A DNA stretch of 64,000 bases. Origin: Streblospio benedicti (lineage: Eukaryota > Annelida > Polychaeta > Spionida > Spionidae). The translations under genes were made by a program, and so were the position numbers. Location of the stretch: assembly GCA_019095985.1 (NCBI GenBank), contig CM032667.1:43369457-43433456 (forward strand), in the 5' to 3' direction. Under the pieces are notes generated by a model, which was not told where the DNA came from, made no database searches, and saw only the letters and a list, made by a program, of their open reading frames with translations. Numbering within the stretch: the first letter of the stretch is position 1; each line of letters begins with the position of its first letter. This document shows positions 1 through 12,265 of the stretch, one piece after another.

Positions 1-20
1 CAAGCTTCTTCTGTAAATAG

Positions 21-3000
21 GATGCCGACTGGGAGAGGCTGCAGAAATACCGAGACAGTTTGATCTCAAAGTGGAAAAAGGAGGAGAAATCAAAGGATGA
101 AACTGCAAATGACAAAAAGGAAGAGCAGCTTGCGGAAGTCGAAAATATTCAGGCTGATAATGCTTATAATGTATTTTCAGGTAAAAAGTGTGGCGTTTAC
201 ATTTAGATTAGAAATTATACTTCATTAATATTCATATTAACATCCGAGGTTCAAAGTAGATGGTTTACATCACTCCCACAAGATTGATTGCCACATAGGT
301 ATTTTCTTCAGAGCTAATATGTAGGAACAGAAGGGTTAGGGCCTAGAGGGTTTTGCAGAATCGTCCACAACACGGGATACTTGTTGAACCAAAATTTTAC
401 GGAGAAATCGAAGTACAATAACGAGATCTGTAGAAAAGATAGAAAATAAAATAACCCCTTAAAGATACCACCTACATAACATATCATCTTTATATGCCTC
501 TTTATTAATAAGAACATTTTAGGCAGCCCCAAAAGCTCCAAAATAAGACCACCGCCAACGTCCATAATCAGACCTCTTATGTAGTACTGACACTGACACG
601 GCTTGAGGTTTCTTCTCTCCTGATTATAGTGTCTACAGACAATCTGATTGCACTTGTATGCTTTTTTTTACAGCTGATGAAGACCTGTATACTAGCTACG
701 GCGCTCTCCCAGCCCGCGTTGTAGAGGAGACTGGTGGCATGTTTTCGGCCCCGCCATCTGATGACACCAAGACAGCCACGCCCAGCCGGCGCACAAGGAC
801 GTATTGGCGGTTGAAGAAACGTAAGTCAACCCACTTTGCTGTGCAATTATCAATGCTAACGTCAAAGTATATGAAGTACTGGTGTTTGCAGTCAATGATG
901 AAAAGCCAAATATTTTGCATATTTGCTTGTCTAGTCTCTTCCCCCTGACACACACACACACTGAATATTCAATGACTATCCCTATATAAACAAGAAACAA
1001 TGTTGTGTATCTCTTTTGCAGGGCTTACACCAGAGGAATTTGAAGCATTCAAGAAAATGACAAGGTAATATTCTTTTAGATATACTGGGTAAAAAAATTT
1101 GAGCGTGTTTTTATTACACCACTGCTATCACGTCAATGAACATAGATATCATTAGAATGGAACACACACGCGAAGCTTGATAAAAACATGTGCATACTAG
1201 TAGGCAGATCTATAGAGCAAGTGGCACCCCTCTCTCTACCACCTTTCCAAACAAAATATTTAATTTATAACGTTGTTTTTTGATATTCTCAATCTCAAGC
1301 TTGTGTGAAACCCCCACAGTGTGAGCCTCCCCTCTACCCGAAACCCGTATCTGCTGTTGCACATGTATGAGCAAATAACTGCCAAATGAATAATATATGA
1401 TTCTCATGACTATACAGGGAAGAGAGGAAAAATTTTCGGGAAGAACTTAGAAAAAAGGAAGAGGAGAGGCGGGCAGAAAAGAGGAAACAGTTTGAAGCCA
1501 AACGGGAGGCTGCGTACAAGGAGTGGGAAGAATCACTGAGGCAAAAGATGAAGAAAAGAGGTAATCAGTATGGAGGCAAAATACACAGAGATAATACCCT
1601 TTCCCCTTACATATCATATGTAAAGTGAACCTCTCTTTTAAGAACATTAGGTCGTCCATATTTTTTGGGGCTCGAAGAAAAAGTTAACCTCCCCTCCCCC
1701 CCATCAACATTTTAAAATGTTTAGTGACCCCCCTGCTATATAGTCATTGCATTGCTAAAAGAAAATATTTGAAAAAATATACCGCAGCGTGACAAAAAGT
1801 TGGGCGACCCCCCCAAAAAAAAAGGAATCAGAAAAGTTGGGCGACCCCCGGTATCATTATTTATGATCGTTCCCTTAACACAGATTCAATAGTATGTTGA
1901 TTGTAATAACGTGAGTTCAATTTCGATAAATTAAGGTCTTGTTTGTTTTTGTATTTGTGTCATATACACAGTTACACAGTGCATGCCCTATCGGAACCGT
2001 AAGCTTGTTTTAATGTTTCAAGGTATGACGGATGAAGAGATTGCAGCTAAGCTGGCAAAGAGAAGGGCAAACCGTGAAGCCTTTAAGAAAATGACCAGGT
2101 AAGCATTCAACTTCCGGATTATTGTCACACGTCAGCCATATTGAAGCAAGAACGAGTCTCTTTACCACGTGACCTTTAGGTGAATGTCAACACCCCAAAC
2201 GCTGCTTTTCAAATATTAAATGAAAAACACAGTCTTAGACATGTTTTGTGATGAGAAAAGACCAACATATGAAAAGTATGCAAACAATGAAAAAAAAAAC
2301 AAAAAGAAAAACAAACAAACAAAAAAACAGAAAACAATAAACATTAGATTTAAATGAATTGTATAATGGGACCCATTCGTTTCTAGCATAACACACAATG
2401 TGTCATTTTCATGTGCGAAGTCATTCCCAAAATAAACATGTTTTAGATGTACAAAAGGACCCCATTATCTCGAACTCTTGTGACTTGAATTTTTATAACT
2501 TGCATATTTTCCTTTCATGTTTTTTCCTAATAGTTTCCCCTATATTTTACATTATTACTGACTCTGATAATTCGAAACTTCAAATAACTGGAATTTCTGT
2601 TCCATCAACTCACAATTAAAATGTGATCAACCGTCATTGTGTTACACAGAGAGGAACGAATCCAATTCAAGAAAAATATGCATAAGAAGCGGGCTGAGAA
2701 GAAAGCTGAACTGAAGAGAAAAAGACGTGAACAGAAAGTGAGAAATGCAATGAAGAAGCGAGGTAATTAGGAATTTGTTAGTTATTTTCAGGACTGGGTC
2801 GGGCTGTGGAAAATGCTTAGCTATCATTCTAATCTAATGTTTGGACCCCGTGGTTAGGACCTGGCCTATTCATTTGACTGCCGCGTACGTTAGTTGATTT
2901 CATAAGCAACTGACTAGTAGAATTTGATTTGTTGTGTTGTAGGTCTTACACCAGAAGAAATCGAAACTAAGATGGTAGAGTATAGGGAAAGGCGAGAAGC

Positions 3001-4330
3001 TTTGAAGAATATGACAAAGTATGTATTAGTGAATGCGTTTTGTTTTTATAAAATGTCAAATCGCGTTTTCTACTCTATCTAAAATTATTTGTGCGAAGTA
3101 AAATAATTTCTCATGTAGCACCGTATAATTTGTTTTTCTTTATTCATTATTATTTCACACTATTGGCAATATTTACCGACCAAGATTCAAATATTAGTAT
3201 TCTAAAGTTGATATAATTTTGAACAGAGAAGAGCGTGTTAAGTATTGGGAAGAGAGAAGGAAAAAGCGCAAAGCCGAGAAAGCTCTGAAACCAAAGACTG
3301 AGAATGCCGCTTCCATGGAGGAATTGGACCAACAGAGCATGGACATGTACTATTGTGAGTCTACGGACAACACACCTTGTTCCTATTTATCACTTATATT
3401 AGTAACAAAAAACTCAGGCAAGACTTCTGTTTATGCTTGGAGTCGTCTTACTAGCACTTGCCTGAACCAAAGTCCAGAAGCAATGAACGTGCGTCCTTCA
3501 ATATCCAAATATTACACGATCACGGTGGTTTTCTTTGTAACATGTCACACAATCACGCTTATGTCATTAAAAATAGACACATTAGCGACCGGAGAGATAC
3601 AAAAAATGCATGTAGATGTCCAGGCAAAATAAAGATAATTACATATATACCTACATTGTATAAGGCTCTCATAGTTATCAACTGGCACAGTCGTTGGGAT
3701 ACGTTGCATTTCCTTGTACGATATTTCAGACGTAAGAAAGTTAGTGTGTCATGTTTCACTAAAGACGTTCTCACCATGAGTCACCAAATGGCTCTTGCAC
3801 ATGTGTGAAAAGTTAGGGGCGAATAACACTGTAATTTCAAATGGAAAACTATTATGAATTCCGAAATTTCTAAAGAGTTAGGTCTCCAAAACCTACATTT
3901 TTGTAACCCTAAGATAATATTACCAGAACAGAAAAAGAAGTTAACAATGCATCATGATGTTCCATGGGGCTCAATGGGTAGCTATTTTTAATCTGACCTT
4001 TATTAAGATACAAGAGAAAATTCATTAAAGATGGTGTAGTTGCCTGAAAAAGAGAAACGCATGGAAATAACTGTTCCCATTTCATTTCCAAGCGTTGTCT
4101 CATGATGAGTATGTCCAATAAGTGAATGGCGCCTAAACATGTATACATTTGTTAGATGATTTTTATTCATGACTGTCACAGCTGATGACATTGATGAGAA
4201 CTCGAGCTTTGGAAACGACGTTGAGGAAGTTGATGTCGACTACACTGACTTCACCTCATCCGATGACCAAGCGCCAGCTACACCACCCAGGAAGAGCGCC
4301 CAAGCCAGCAAGGAGACCACGACGCCGTAA
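21..4330 (+). CDS. Charged repeat-module protein, 3' part of gene (344 residues in window)
   Basis: Nine exons can be joined: 21-180, 674-820, 1022-1064, 1418-1560, 2023-2098, 2650-2762, 2943-3018, 3227-3354, 4182-4330 (stop TAA). All have GT-AG borders, phases agree throughout, and the total is 1035 nt. The 5' end lies left of the window, so signal peptide and start are unknown. The product is extremely rich in K, R and E. From exon 3 a two-exon module recurs: a short exon reading about LTPEEIETK ending in KKMTR or KNMTK, then a longer exon beginning EER and ending MKKRG. There are three rounds, then a Tyr/Asp-rich acidic tail (DDIDENSSFGNDVEE and on) ending in TTTP. Exon 2 carries a DLYTSYG segment and a Pro/Thr/Arg stretch. 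No enzyme motif is visible. I do not recognise the family. By resemblance to the secreted gene at 21-29 kb I infer a secreted or matrix polyampholyte; a nuclear or cytoskeletal charged-helix protein is the alternative. Confidence 0.75.
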
Positions 4331-4852
4331 TGATTGGAAGAAAGGTCAATACTTTGGCCACCATTGGCCACCGGCGAACCACCAACAGTAGTCAGTCCAA
4401 CGACACCTGTCACAATCAATTCATTTATACAATTTCCGCTGAATCGAGGGTCTTACACATAGTATATGTGGAACAATTTCACCAATCTATCTGGTGCCCC
4501 TGAATACGATTTGCGCTAGAGAATTTCTCATAATAAATATATAAATAGCAAGTTTCGTTGGAGGGGCTACTGTGCGTGGACATTATCAAGGGACCTCGTA
4601 CATTATATTAGACAAGTTGTTATGCATACAATTTTACCCGCTATTGAGACCACCATTTTATGTATATAGAGACCATGTTTACAGTGAGATCGTTAGCACA
4701 GCAAACTTTGATTAAAGCCACCGTCAGCCTGTAACAAGATAAACCAAGTCTATTGAGATTGTACTAGCTCTAGATCGGTCTTTGACACCTGATTGTATTC
4801 GCAATTCATTTTATTTTATCGTAGTGTGTAATAAAGTTATAATCATTTGGAA
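4331..4852 (+). other. Probable 3' UTR of the charged-module gene
   Basis: From the TAA at 4330 to an AATAAA at 4830-4835, followed about 16 bases later by an A-run, there is no open frame of note. This fits a 3' UTR of about 520 nt. It ends only about 50 bases before another exon of the same family starts at 4902. Confidence 0.5.
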
Positions 4853-4901
4853 AAAAAAATACAAGGTAAAAGTGAACACCTTTTCTTATGGGGATTTCTA
4901 G

Positions 4902-7261
4902 GACTGACAGCTGAAGAAATACAGGCGAAACTTGCAGAACGTAAAGCAAAACGTGAAGAGTTTAGAAGGAAGCGCGAAGAATGGAAGAAAAATAGGTAAT
5001 GTTCAATACAGACAGTTAAATATTGTATTCTTAACATCAAAATTCTATTCCATTAGAATACTCCCATACAGACTATATGGTAGAAAATGGATTCCCCCAA
5101 ATAATAAGAGAGATTGATTTGAACTCTGGAATAGATATTTGGTAATACCTTAGATGTCTGCACATCCCGGGTTGCACATTCTGAAAATATCACAATTTTC
5201 ATTCGGTTGTGACAATCAGACATCTTCTTCGATTCGAAAATTGTGATTATACCATATTCTGTTACACTGAATCTATAACAAAATCACCGCTACAGTCTTA
5301 TTGCATGCTACATATTCTATATCTAGAAATGATAAGGACTGGATCAAGAAGAGAGCCGAGAAGAAGAAAAGATGGCAGCAGAAGAAAGAGCAGCAGGAGA
5401 AAGAAACTGAGTTGATGGAGGATGAAGAAATGGACATGAATGAAGGTGAGGGTGGGCAGAATTTAGCGTTCACGCGCAATATCAATATAGGCTGATCAAA
5501 TCCATTACTTTGTAATGAGTCGATCAATATAGGCTTTATTTCAAATAAAAAACCATTCAAAACTTTGCATGAAACATGCATGTCGATCTTTTCTTTGTTT
5601 AGTCTTTCCAAAAATACGTAATACGGTTTAATATCCTATTTTAGCTAATATCTCTGACTCATCTTTATTATTCATATCATGATTATTATATATATTCTAT
5701 ATTTTTATTGTAAACATAGATTGCTTTATGCATACGATAGATGTCAACCGGAATTATGTGTGACAATGTCCGGCAACAGTCATTATAAGCCAATCACAGT
5801 CTAGTTCAGTCAGCAGGGCCATATGTATTATGCAAGGAGTCAAGAGCATATGGCTGAAATATATATGTAGGATAAAATAGAACTGGGGTATAAGGGTAAA
5901 AGATATGCTATCAAGTCAGAACCAGGACGAAAAATTATATATTTTATAGCATTCCTCTACTGCGTATGCATCAGATAAACAGCCAAATATGACATAAAAA
6001 AGTAGTTAATGTAAAACATTAAAAGAATTCCCTGAAAATACTGTGTAAAATGCAATTTTGATAACGATTCTTACACATACTATCATAAAATGGTTACGGG
6101 TGTGCCATTTCGAAGGTCAAAACGATACCCATCGATATATTAATTTGGTATAAAAATATGACCCATGTCTATACCTTGACGATGTAAAAGTGACCCATGC
6201 CTATACCTATCAAATAATGAGACTACATACTGTTAAAGATTTATTAAAAAAATATTAAAAACATATATATCAGTATCAAACAAAACTAAACTTACACTAT
6301 CAATATATGTTCATTTCATTTCAAAACCATAGCAATACCAAAAATCACAAAATTTAGACCCATATTAAACTATACCCGAAATCACAAACTTTACACCCAT
6401 AGATATACACCGTACTAACATCACAAAATTTAGATCCATCACTATATCTGAGATGTGTGAATAGGTGACCCATGGAAATGGCATAGCCATACTACCCGAC
6501 AAAATATGATAGTAAGACACCCCCCCCCCCACCCCCGGAGACCACCACAGCTTGGCATAATTCATTTTGTTATTTCCCTGTTATAAGCCAACGGGATATA
6601 CTAGTATACATTTTATCAGTACGTTCATGGTGCCCAAAACTATTATGTGTTATGTAAGTAAGACCCCTGTGACACAGGATTGCCTATGCCCCCCCCAACT
6701 GATTGACAACTGATTGGCATCAGATTAAAAATTTGATTTTCTCGCTTGTCGTTGCCAATCTGTCGAGAATTTTTACCTTTGTGTACTGGTAGGAACTTAA
6801 TGTAAACTTGATATGAAGTTATTGGCATCGTATAAGCAGAGTACAAGCAGCATAGGATCTCACAGGCGACTTATTGATGTCGTATGGGTGGCCTATGAAA
6901 AAAGTTATTGCTGCAGAGTAGAAGCGTACTATGCATACAAGGCGGGTGACGATATCATTCTGATGCCAATACGCGGCGCACTGTCAGGGGTAATGTTGGC
7001 AGACGCCCTGCTCTATGGCGGCTGATTAGCGGAGTAGTGAGCGTAGCGAGCGTATTGTCGTCGTACTAGACTGGACCAGGTTGCAGTTTTTTTTTTTTAA
7101 ATACGATGTCAGTGCGCCACTCCCAATTAGCCTGTGTGACAGGGGTCTTAGGTTCAAAGAATCCAACCGAATCAGTCATACATGTATATGTATTGCACTT
7201 ACAGTGAGTGACGACAGATATGCGAGCTACGGAGAAGTGTTTGAAGACCCTGTCCAGTCAT
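4902..7261 (+). CDS. Further charged-module exons (second gene copy or alternative exons)
   Basis: Three exons join in phase: 4902-4995 (GLTAEEIQAKLAER to EEWKKNR), 5327-5445 (RNDKDWIKKRAEKKK to EMDMNEG) and 7205-7261 (SDDRYASYGEVFEDPVQS). They have the same character as the exons at 1-4.3 kb: a LTAEEI exon, a K/R/E helix exon, and an acidic Tyr exon with SYG like that at 674-820. No start codon exon is seen. The first exon needs a preceding phase-1 G, as supplied by the exon ending at 2762, so these could be alternative 3' exons of the upstream gene or part of a tandem duplicate that lost its 5' end. The 2 kb between the second and third exons holds AT-rich DNA and a MITE. The third donor (T|GTGAGT) has no clear downstream partner. 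Confidence 0.55.
6659..7150. mobile_element. MITE-like element, 492 bp, 20-bp inverted ends
   Basis: The ends at 6659-6678 (TAAGACCCCTGTGACACAGG) and 7131-7150 are inverted copies with 19 of 20 bases matching. The interior contains a C-run and a 70-residue open frame with no recognisable motif. I could not define a clear target duplication. It lies in the intron before the exon at 7205. Probably a non-autonomous DNA transposon; superfamily not assignable. Confidence 0.6.
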
Positions 7262-7654
7262 GTGAGTTCTTTTACTTTCATAAGTTACATGGTAATCAGG
7301 GTTACATTGTGAATATCATATCAGGGCCAAGATTACAAATAATTAGAGCCAAACTATATAGAGCAATGATGCAGGCAAATACCATCGGCGCACAGCTGTT
7401 CTTGGGTTTAGGGGTAGGATCCTCCAAGAAAATTTTTGGAATTAAGATCCGTTTTCTCAACAATGAGGCTATTTGAGACGGAAAAGTACCTTTAAAACAT
7501 ATGAATTAAAGATCAGTTTACATTCATGGTTTGTTTCACCCCACCTCCCAAAAAACAAAACAAAAACCCACAAACGACAAAAACAAACAAACATAGGAGG
7601 CAGTTGCTTCCCTTGCCTCATATGTAGCTACGGCCCTGTTTAGTTTTGCTGCAC

Positions 7655-7985
7655 CCATACATGCGCCAGTTTACTAATAATTGCGTCGCTTCTGCAGCTG
7701 AAGCGAAAGCCTTGTGTTTCGTTCATTTGTATGTATGTATGTTTGTCTCCGGACAAGCTAGAGCTTTTACGCTTGGCCCGATTTCGTTCAAATTTAACAC
7801 AACTATTTGCTATGACGCGACACCAAAGTGATTCGATTTTGGGCACTTTGCCAATTAAAGTGTGCTTTCCATAGTGAGATTTTGGGTACATTTTCACCAT
7901 TTTCTGCAATAGTTTTGTTGATGCTTGTGAGAAAGCATTCAAACTTTGTACAATGCTTACATGCCTACTGAACATTAACTGTATT
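7655..7985. repeat. Dispersed repeat, about 0.3 kb (first copy)
   Basis: The sequence from GCGTCGCTTC to about AACTGTATTCAATTTT occurs here, in part at 9076-9310 (after the gap), and in reverse orientation at 17388-17690. The copy at 17.4 kb is absent from the otherwise homologous position of duplication copy A, so the unit is mobile. The open frames across it are by-products. No protein is recognisable. Confidence 0.65.
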
Positions 7986-8119
7986 CAATTTTGGCACTTT
8001 GCCAATTAGAGTTTATCTTTCAGAGGGCCATTTTAATTATTTTCTTTCTATTTTTCCACTATAGTTTCAATACTGTTCGAAACATGACCATATAATTGGC
8101 ATAGTGGTTATATTGGAAT

Positions 8120-8350
8120 AAAAGTGCTCAGAGAGCACAGCGTTACCATATTAATGTCGACTCATGGGCAATAGATATTTACTTTAGCCATGTTTAGAAA
8201 GCGCCTGCAATCAAATGCCAGTAACATAGATTTAGGATGAGTCACGCATCAACAAGTAAAACTTTTTTTCTGCTTTGATTGCAAAGCAAACATCTTAATT
8301 GCCCATGGGTCAATGTTGCTCTAGCGACGCTGTGCTATCTGAGCACTTTT
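8120..8350. mobile_element. MITE-like element, 231 bp, about 50-bp imperfect inverted ends
   Basis: The left end AAAAGTGCTCAGAGAGCACA at 8120 and the right end finishing TGAGCACTTTT at 8350 are inverted copies. The similarity extends inwards to a shared CATGGGCAAT. A second copy begins near 9440 but has lost its right half and rejoins at GAGCACTTTTGATC near 9570. Confidence 0.6.
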
Positions 8351-8975
8351 GATCTAGTTAAAAATAATGTAACTCATCCATTACTTCAGATGTAAGAGGG
8401 AAAGATTAAATTGCTCATTCGTCTGCGTAACATATTTAACTAACAAAACATCTTAATTTAAATTAAAATGAACATGTCATGAATTAGAGAATAACAAGTT
8501 GATCAAATTCTCACTACCCTTTAACTTTAAAAACGCTTTGCCATTGAAACCATTTTGAACAATTAAAAGTACACATTGCCAATAACTTTTTCTGCCCCCT
8601 TTAAACATAGACATAAAATTACAGAAAATAATCAACATTTCCTTCACAATTAAATTTGTCACTATGAACTAAGTCATTACATACACTACTTTTTAAAAAG
8701 GGATGTCTCCTACAAAGTCTTGATATTTTTTTTGGCAATTTCCTTTCCCTGGGAAGTCTAGGGGGGACCCCCGGGTTAAATTCCCCCACCCTTTCCCTTT
8801 ACCAACCCCGCTATTTGTAAGTCCTGTTTCAAAAAGGTTTTTTAAAAGGGTGAATTTCTCCTTTTCATAGCACCATCTTTGCTTTTTCCCTAAAATCTCA
8901 TTTTTCCCTTTTTTAGCTTTCACTTTTATGGGTCCCCTTCAAAATTTGGTACTAGCTTTTTCCCTTTTTTTCATT

Positions 8976-9075
8976 NNNNNNNNNNNNNNNNNNNNNNNNN
9001 NNNNNNNNNNNNNNNNNNNNNNNNNNNNNNNNNNNNNNNNNNNNNNNNNNNNNNNNNNNNNNNNNNNNNNNNNNN
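8976..9075. other. Assembly gap (100 N)
   Basis: One hundred N bases. The flanks, about 8690-8975 and 9076-9330, are rich in homopolymer runs and small indels relative to the clean copy at 7750-7980, as at the ends of low-quality reads. Confidence 0.98.
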
Positions 9076-9615
9076 TTTTCCGTTTGGGCCCGTTTCGTTC
9101 AAACTTAACACAACTATTTGGTATGACAGCACGACACCAAAGTGATTCGATTTTTGGGCACTTTGCCAATTAGGGTGGCTTTCCATGAGTGAGATTTTGG
9201 GTACATTTTTTCACCATTTTCTGCAATAGTTTTGTTGATGCTTGTGTGAAAGCATTCAAACTTTGTCTGTCGCTTATGCCTACTGAACATTAACTGTGAT
9301 AGAATTTTTTGGCAGCATTTTGCCAATTAGAGTTTATCTTTCAGAGGGGCCATTTAATAATTTTCTTTCTATTTTTCCCACTATGGTTTCAATACTGTTC
9401 GAAACATGACCATATAATTGGCATAGTGGTTATATTGGAATAAAAGTGCTCAGAGAGCACAGCATTACCATATTAATGTCGACTCATGGGCAATAGATAT
9501 TTTACTTTAGCCATGTTTAGAAAGCGCCTGCAATCAAATGCCAGTAGCAAAACATAGATTTAGGATGAGCACTTTTGATCAGTTAAAAATAATGTAACGC
9601 ATCCATTGTCTGCGT
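9076..9615. repeat. Second copy of the 7.77-8.42 kb block
   Basis: This repeats, in the same order and orientation, the dispersed repeat, the following region and the MITE start found at about 7770-8420. It has two internal losses: the right part of the MITE, and about 35 bases before GTCTGCGTAA. It could be a true tandem duplication or an unmerged haplotype across the gap. Confidence 0.65.
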
Positions 9616-9619
9616 AAAG

Positions 9620-10072
9620 AAAGAAGAGATGCATATAAAAAAGGAGGTTTTGCAGCATGGAAAAAAGTGATGGAAGAGCAGAAAAAGAAAAGAATAACAG
9701 CGCTTAAAGACTGGAAGAAGAAATGGTTAGATTAAAATTATATTAATGTTAACTTCGAGTTAAACTATATCCATAAGAAAGTTTAGTTTTTTACTCTAAT
9801 TCTCATATTTTAAACGAAATATATATGGCAATCTAATATCCTTTAAAACATGAGTAGTAGTCATGCATATTAGCAAGTGAATCCTAAGTGCATAAAGTAT
9901 ATACATGTAATAACGAATGTGTGTAACATTGCTAGGGAAGAGCGAAAGAGGCAGATGGAAGAGAAAAAGATCTAAGCTGGATGAGAAAAAGCTGGTTGAT
10001 GGTGCTGATGATGCGGATGACGGAATCTGGGTGGAAGAACCCGAGGACGACTATATGCACAGTAACTACTAG
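9620..10072 (+). pseudogene. Broken 3' exons of a charged-module gene, copy A
   Basis: Two exon-like blocks, 9620-9725 (KRRDAYKKGGFAAWKKVMEE and a K/R-rich helix ending DWKKKW) and 9936-10072, join in phase (TG|G gives W). The second reads EERKRQMEEKK and then meets TAA at 9973-9975. One base out of register the frame resumes as DEKKLVDGADDADDGIWVEE and runs to a stop at 10070-10072. Against copy B at 16627-16748 this is one extra base. The acceptor before 9620 is poor and abuts the end of a duplicated repeat block. A T-ending upstream exon would create TAA there. I read this as a decayed terminal region. A sequencing error near the gap could instead explain the single base. Confidence 0.5.
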
Positions 10073-11905
10073 TGGTACGTATCAAACACAGGTTATCTGA
10101 GGTAGATCCCATTATACGTGTTCAATCGCCAGTTAATGTGGGTAATCACAAGAGATGGTGCGGTAATCAATAGCGTTAGTGAGGTAAATGTTTACTTTTG
10201 AAATCAGTGGTTTGGATTGTTCACTGTAAACAGGCTGAACATCAATTTTAATCATAATTTCTTTCGTCTATGCACAGCACTACAAGAATATCTCTGGCAC
10301 ATACTGATGCGTTTTATCCCCATTTACATGGGTTGGTTTCTGTTGCTAAGTCTGCAATAGATGACCACCAACCTTCAAAATTGGTGTCATCTGATAGAAA
10401 AGGATGTTGTGGCTGTAAAGGCTTAATTCAGCCAACATATGAATGGGAGTGTACCCCAAACTTGATAGAAAATAGATTACACTATTCCATGCTTTTTAAA
10501 ACAATATGATTACCCAAAATTTACTTAAGTTGCGGTAAGCTGTGATCAACAGTTTTCATGTGAGCTGCAAACCAGTTTCTGTGGATTTGGAGACTTAACA
10601 CAATATATAATTTGATAATTTAGATGCAATGCATAAGGTAGTTTATAGTCAAGTACACGGCGGACCCACATTAGGATTGGCCAAAACAATATAAGGCAAA
10701 ATATCGCTCATTTTCTGACAGTAACCAGCCATGTGGAAGGAGTGTCCTCAACTATTGCAGACTTAGCAGCAAAAAGCAGACCATGCAAGTAGACATACAA
10801 ACCACTCGTGGACGCTACAGATTTTCTCATTGTGCATGTACCAAATAAATTGTGCCAAAAAACATATATTTATACTACCTACAGAGAAAAAATTCAAAAC
10901 CTACGATTTTGATAGTAAATATTTACTGTTCGAAACCTGTTGATTTCCGCACAATCTCTTGTGATTACGAACATTAACTGCAGATCGATGTTAATGGTAT
11001 CCAGTGGTGCATCCAGTTTTTTGGTAGGTGAGGATTACATGGCTTTTTACATAATGCAAGTCAATTCAGTATGGTAGCCATCACAGACCTGTAATGGGTC
11101 AATTCGGCTCGGTTCGGGTAAGCAAATCGGGTTGCGGGTAACCAAACTAATTATATCTGGTATCCATTTCTGTTATGAGTTTTTAAGAAAGATGTCAATT
11201 AATTCATATATTCTATGCTAATTGAGATTTTCAATTTTTCTAGGTACTGACATCTCCTAAGGAGCAGCCAATATTGCAAGGATAAATAAAATACGTGTAA
11301 TTGGACCATATTGAAACTTTCAAATAGTGGTGGACATTGTTTGCTTTTTGCTATCCATATTATATAATTGAATGTACTGTACATCATATCAACTGAAAAT
11401 GTCCACATAGCGCAAGTTTTAACAAGTATTAGTTATTTCGTGTCATGTTGGAGGAACTTTGACAGGCATATATGTACGACTAAGATATAATGATTCATAA
11501 TCCAATAAAATGGTAGATAATATTATTGAGAGTATTCTGTAGATAAAAAGTTGCTTCAGGTATTATTTCTTTACACAGAATGCATTAGTTTTTGAATGGC
11601 ATAACTAATATCACAATTAAACAACATTTGTAAAAAGTGAATTCAATGATTCCTATTGTAGTATAAAATGCAGATTTACTTTTAAAGAATACGATACCAC
11701 ATACGTTGTTCACAAATGTTACATATATATAACAATGTACATGTACATACAAACCTGTATATACATCATCTATTACTCGAGAACTAATACAAGAGATTAT
11801 TGAAGCTTTCGTTTTCGTTTTAATGACAATGACCCTACTGTAGTACACATACTTAAATGTTTAACACATGATAACACTATCGACATTCCAAATTATAAAG
11901 GAAGT
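10073..11905. other. Non-coding stretch of duplication copy A
   Basis: AT-rich DNA with no open frame I would defend. About 1.2 kb (to near 11295) has no counterpart in copy B; the remainder aligns with 16780-17345. Confidence 0.5.
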
Positions 11906-12170
11906 GGCTAGGGAGCCAACATTTTTCGGCTCCCTAGCCTTCTCTCAGTGTGTAAGCAAGGGAGCCAAGAGAAATATCTGTAATAGTAGAGTGCCTTAGG
12001 TTACCATTTTAATAAGAAATATATGAATATTACATTTTCCTGTTATCCTATATAGAATTTTTTGGTTACAATATAGTCAACTACTTTTATCCATATATGA
12101 CATTTGAATAAAAGATTAATTCTGATTACTCATACTGTGAAATAATCGGGTAGGCTATGTAAAGTTATTT

Positions 12171-12265
12171 GGAAGATCGTGGAATCAAACTCACGGCCTC
12201 ACGTCCATGATACAGACCAGTCATATGTCCCTGGGCGGACGCTCTAGCCACTGAGCTAATCTTCC
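12171..12265 (-). tRNA. tRNA-like sequence (possible intron-containing tRNA or SINE head)
   Basis: On the minus strand the ends GGAAGAT and ATCTTCC form a perfect 7-bp acceptor stem. They are followed by TAGCTCAGTGGCTAGAGC, a canonical D-arm and A box with GCTC/GAGC stem. A B-box-like GAGTTTGATTCCACG follows near the 3' end, its T-stem having one mismatch or bulge. The centre is too long: GTCCG and TGGAC could form the anticodon stem around an insert of about 30 bases, so I cannot name an anticodon. It lies inside the 2.4 kb element, which favours a tRNA-derived repeat over a working gene. Confidence 0.45.

Noticed and set aside
4185-4391. Open frame ending in a Trp/His-rich peptide over the last charged exon
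   Set aside because: Intron phase selects the other frame (T|CT, giving the acidic tail to TAA at 4330), which matches the acidic style of the gene.
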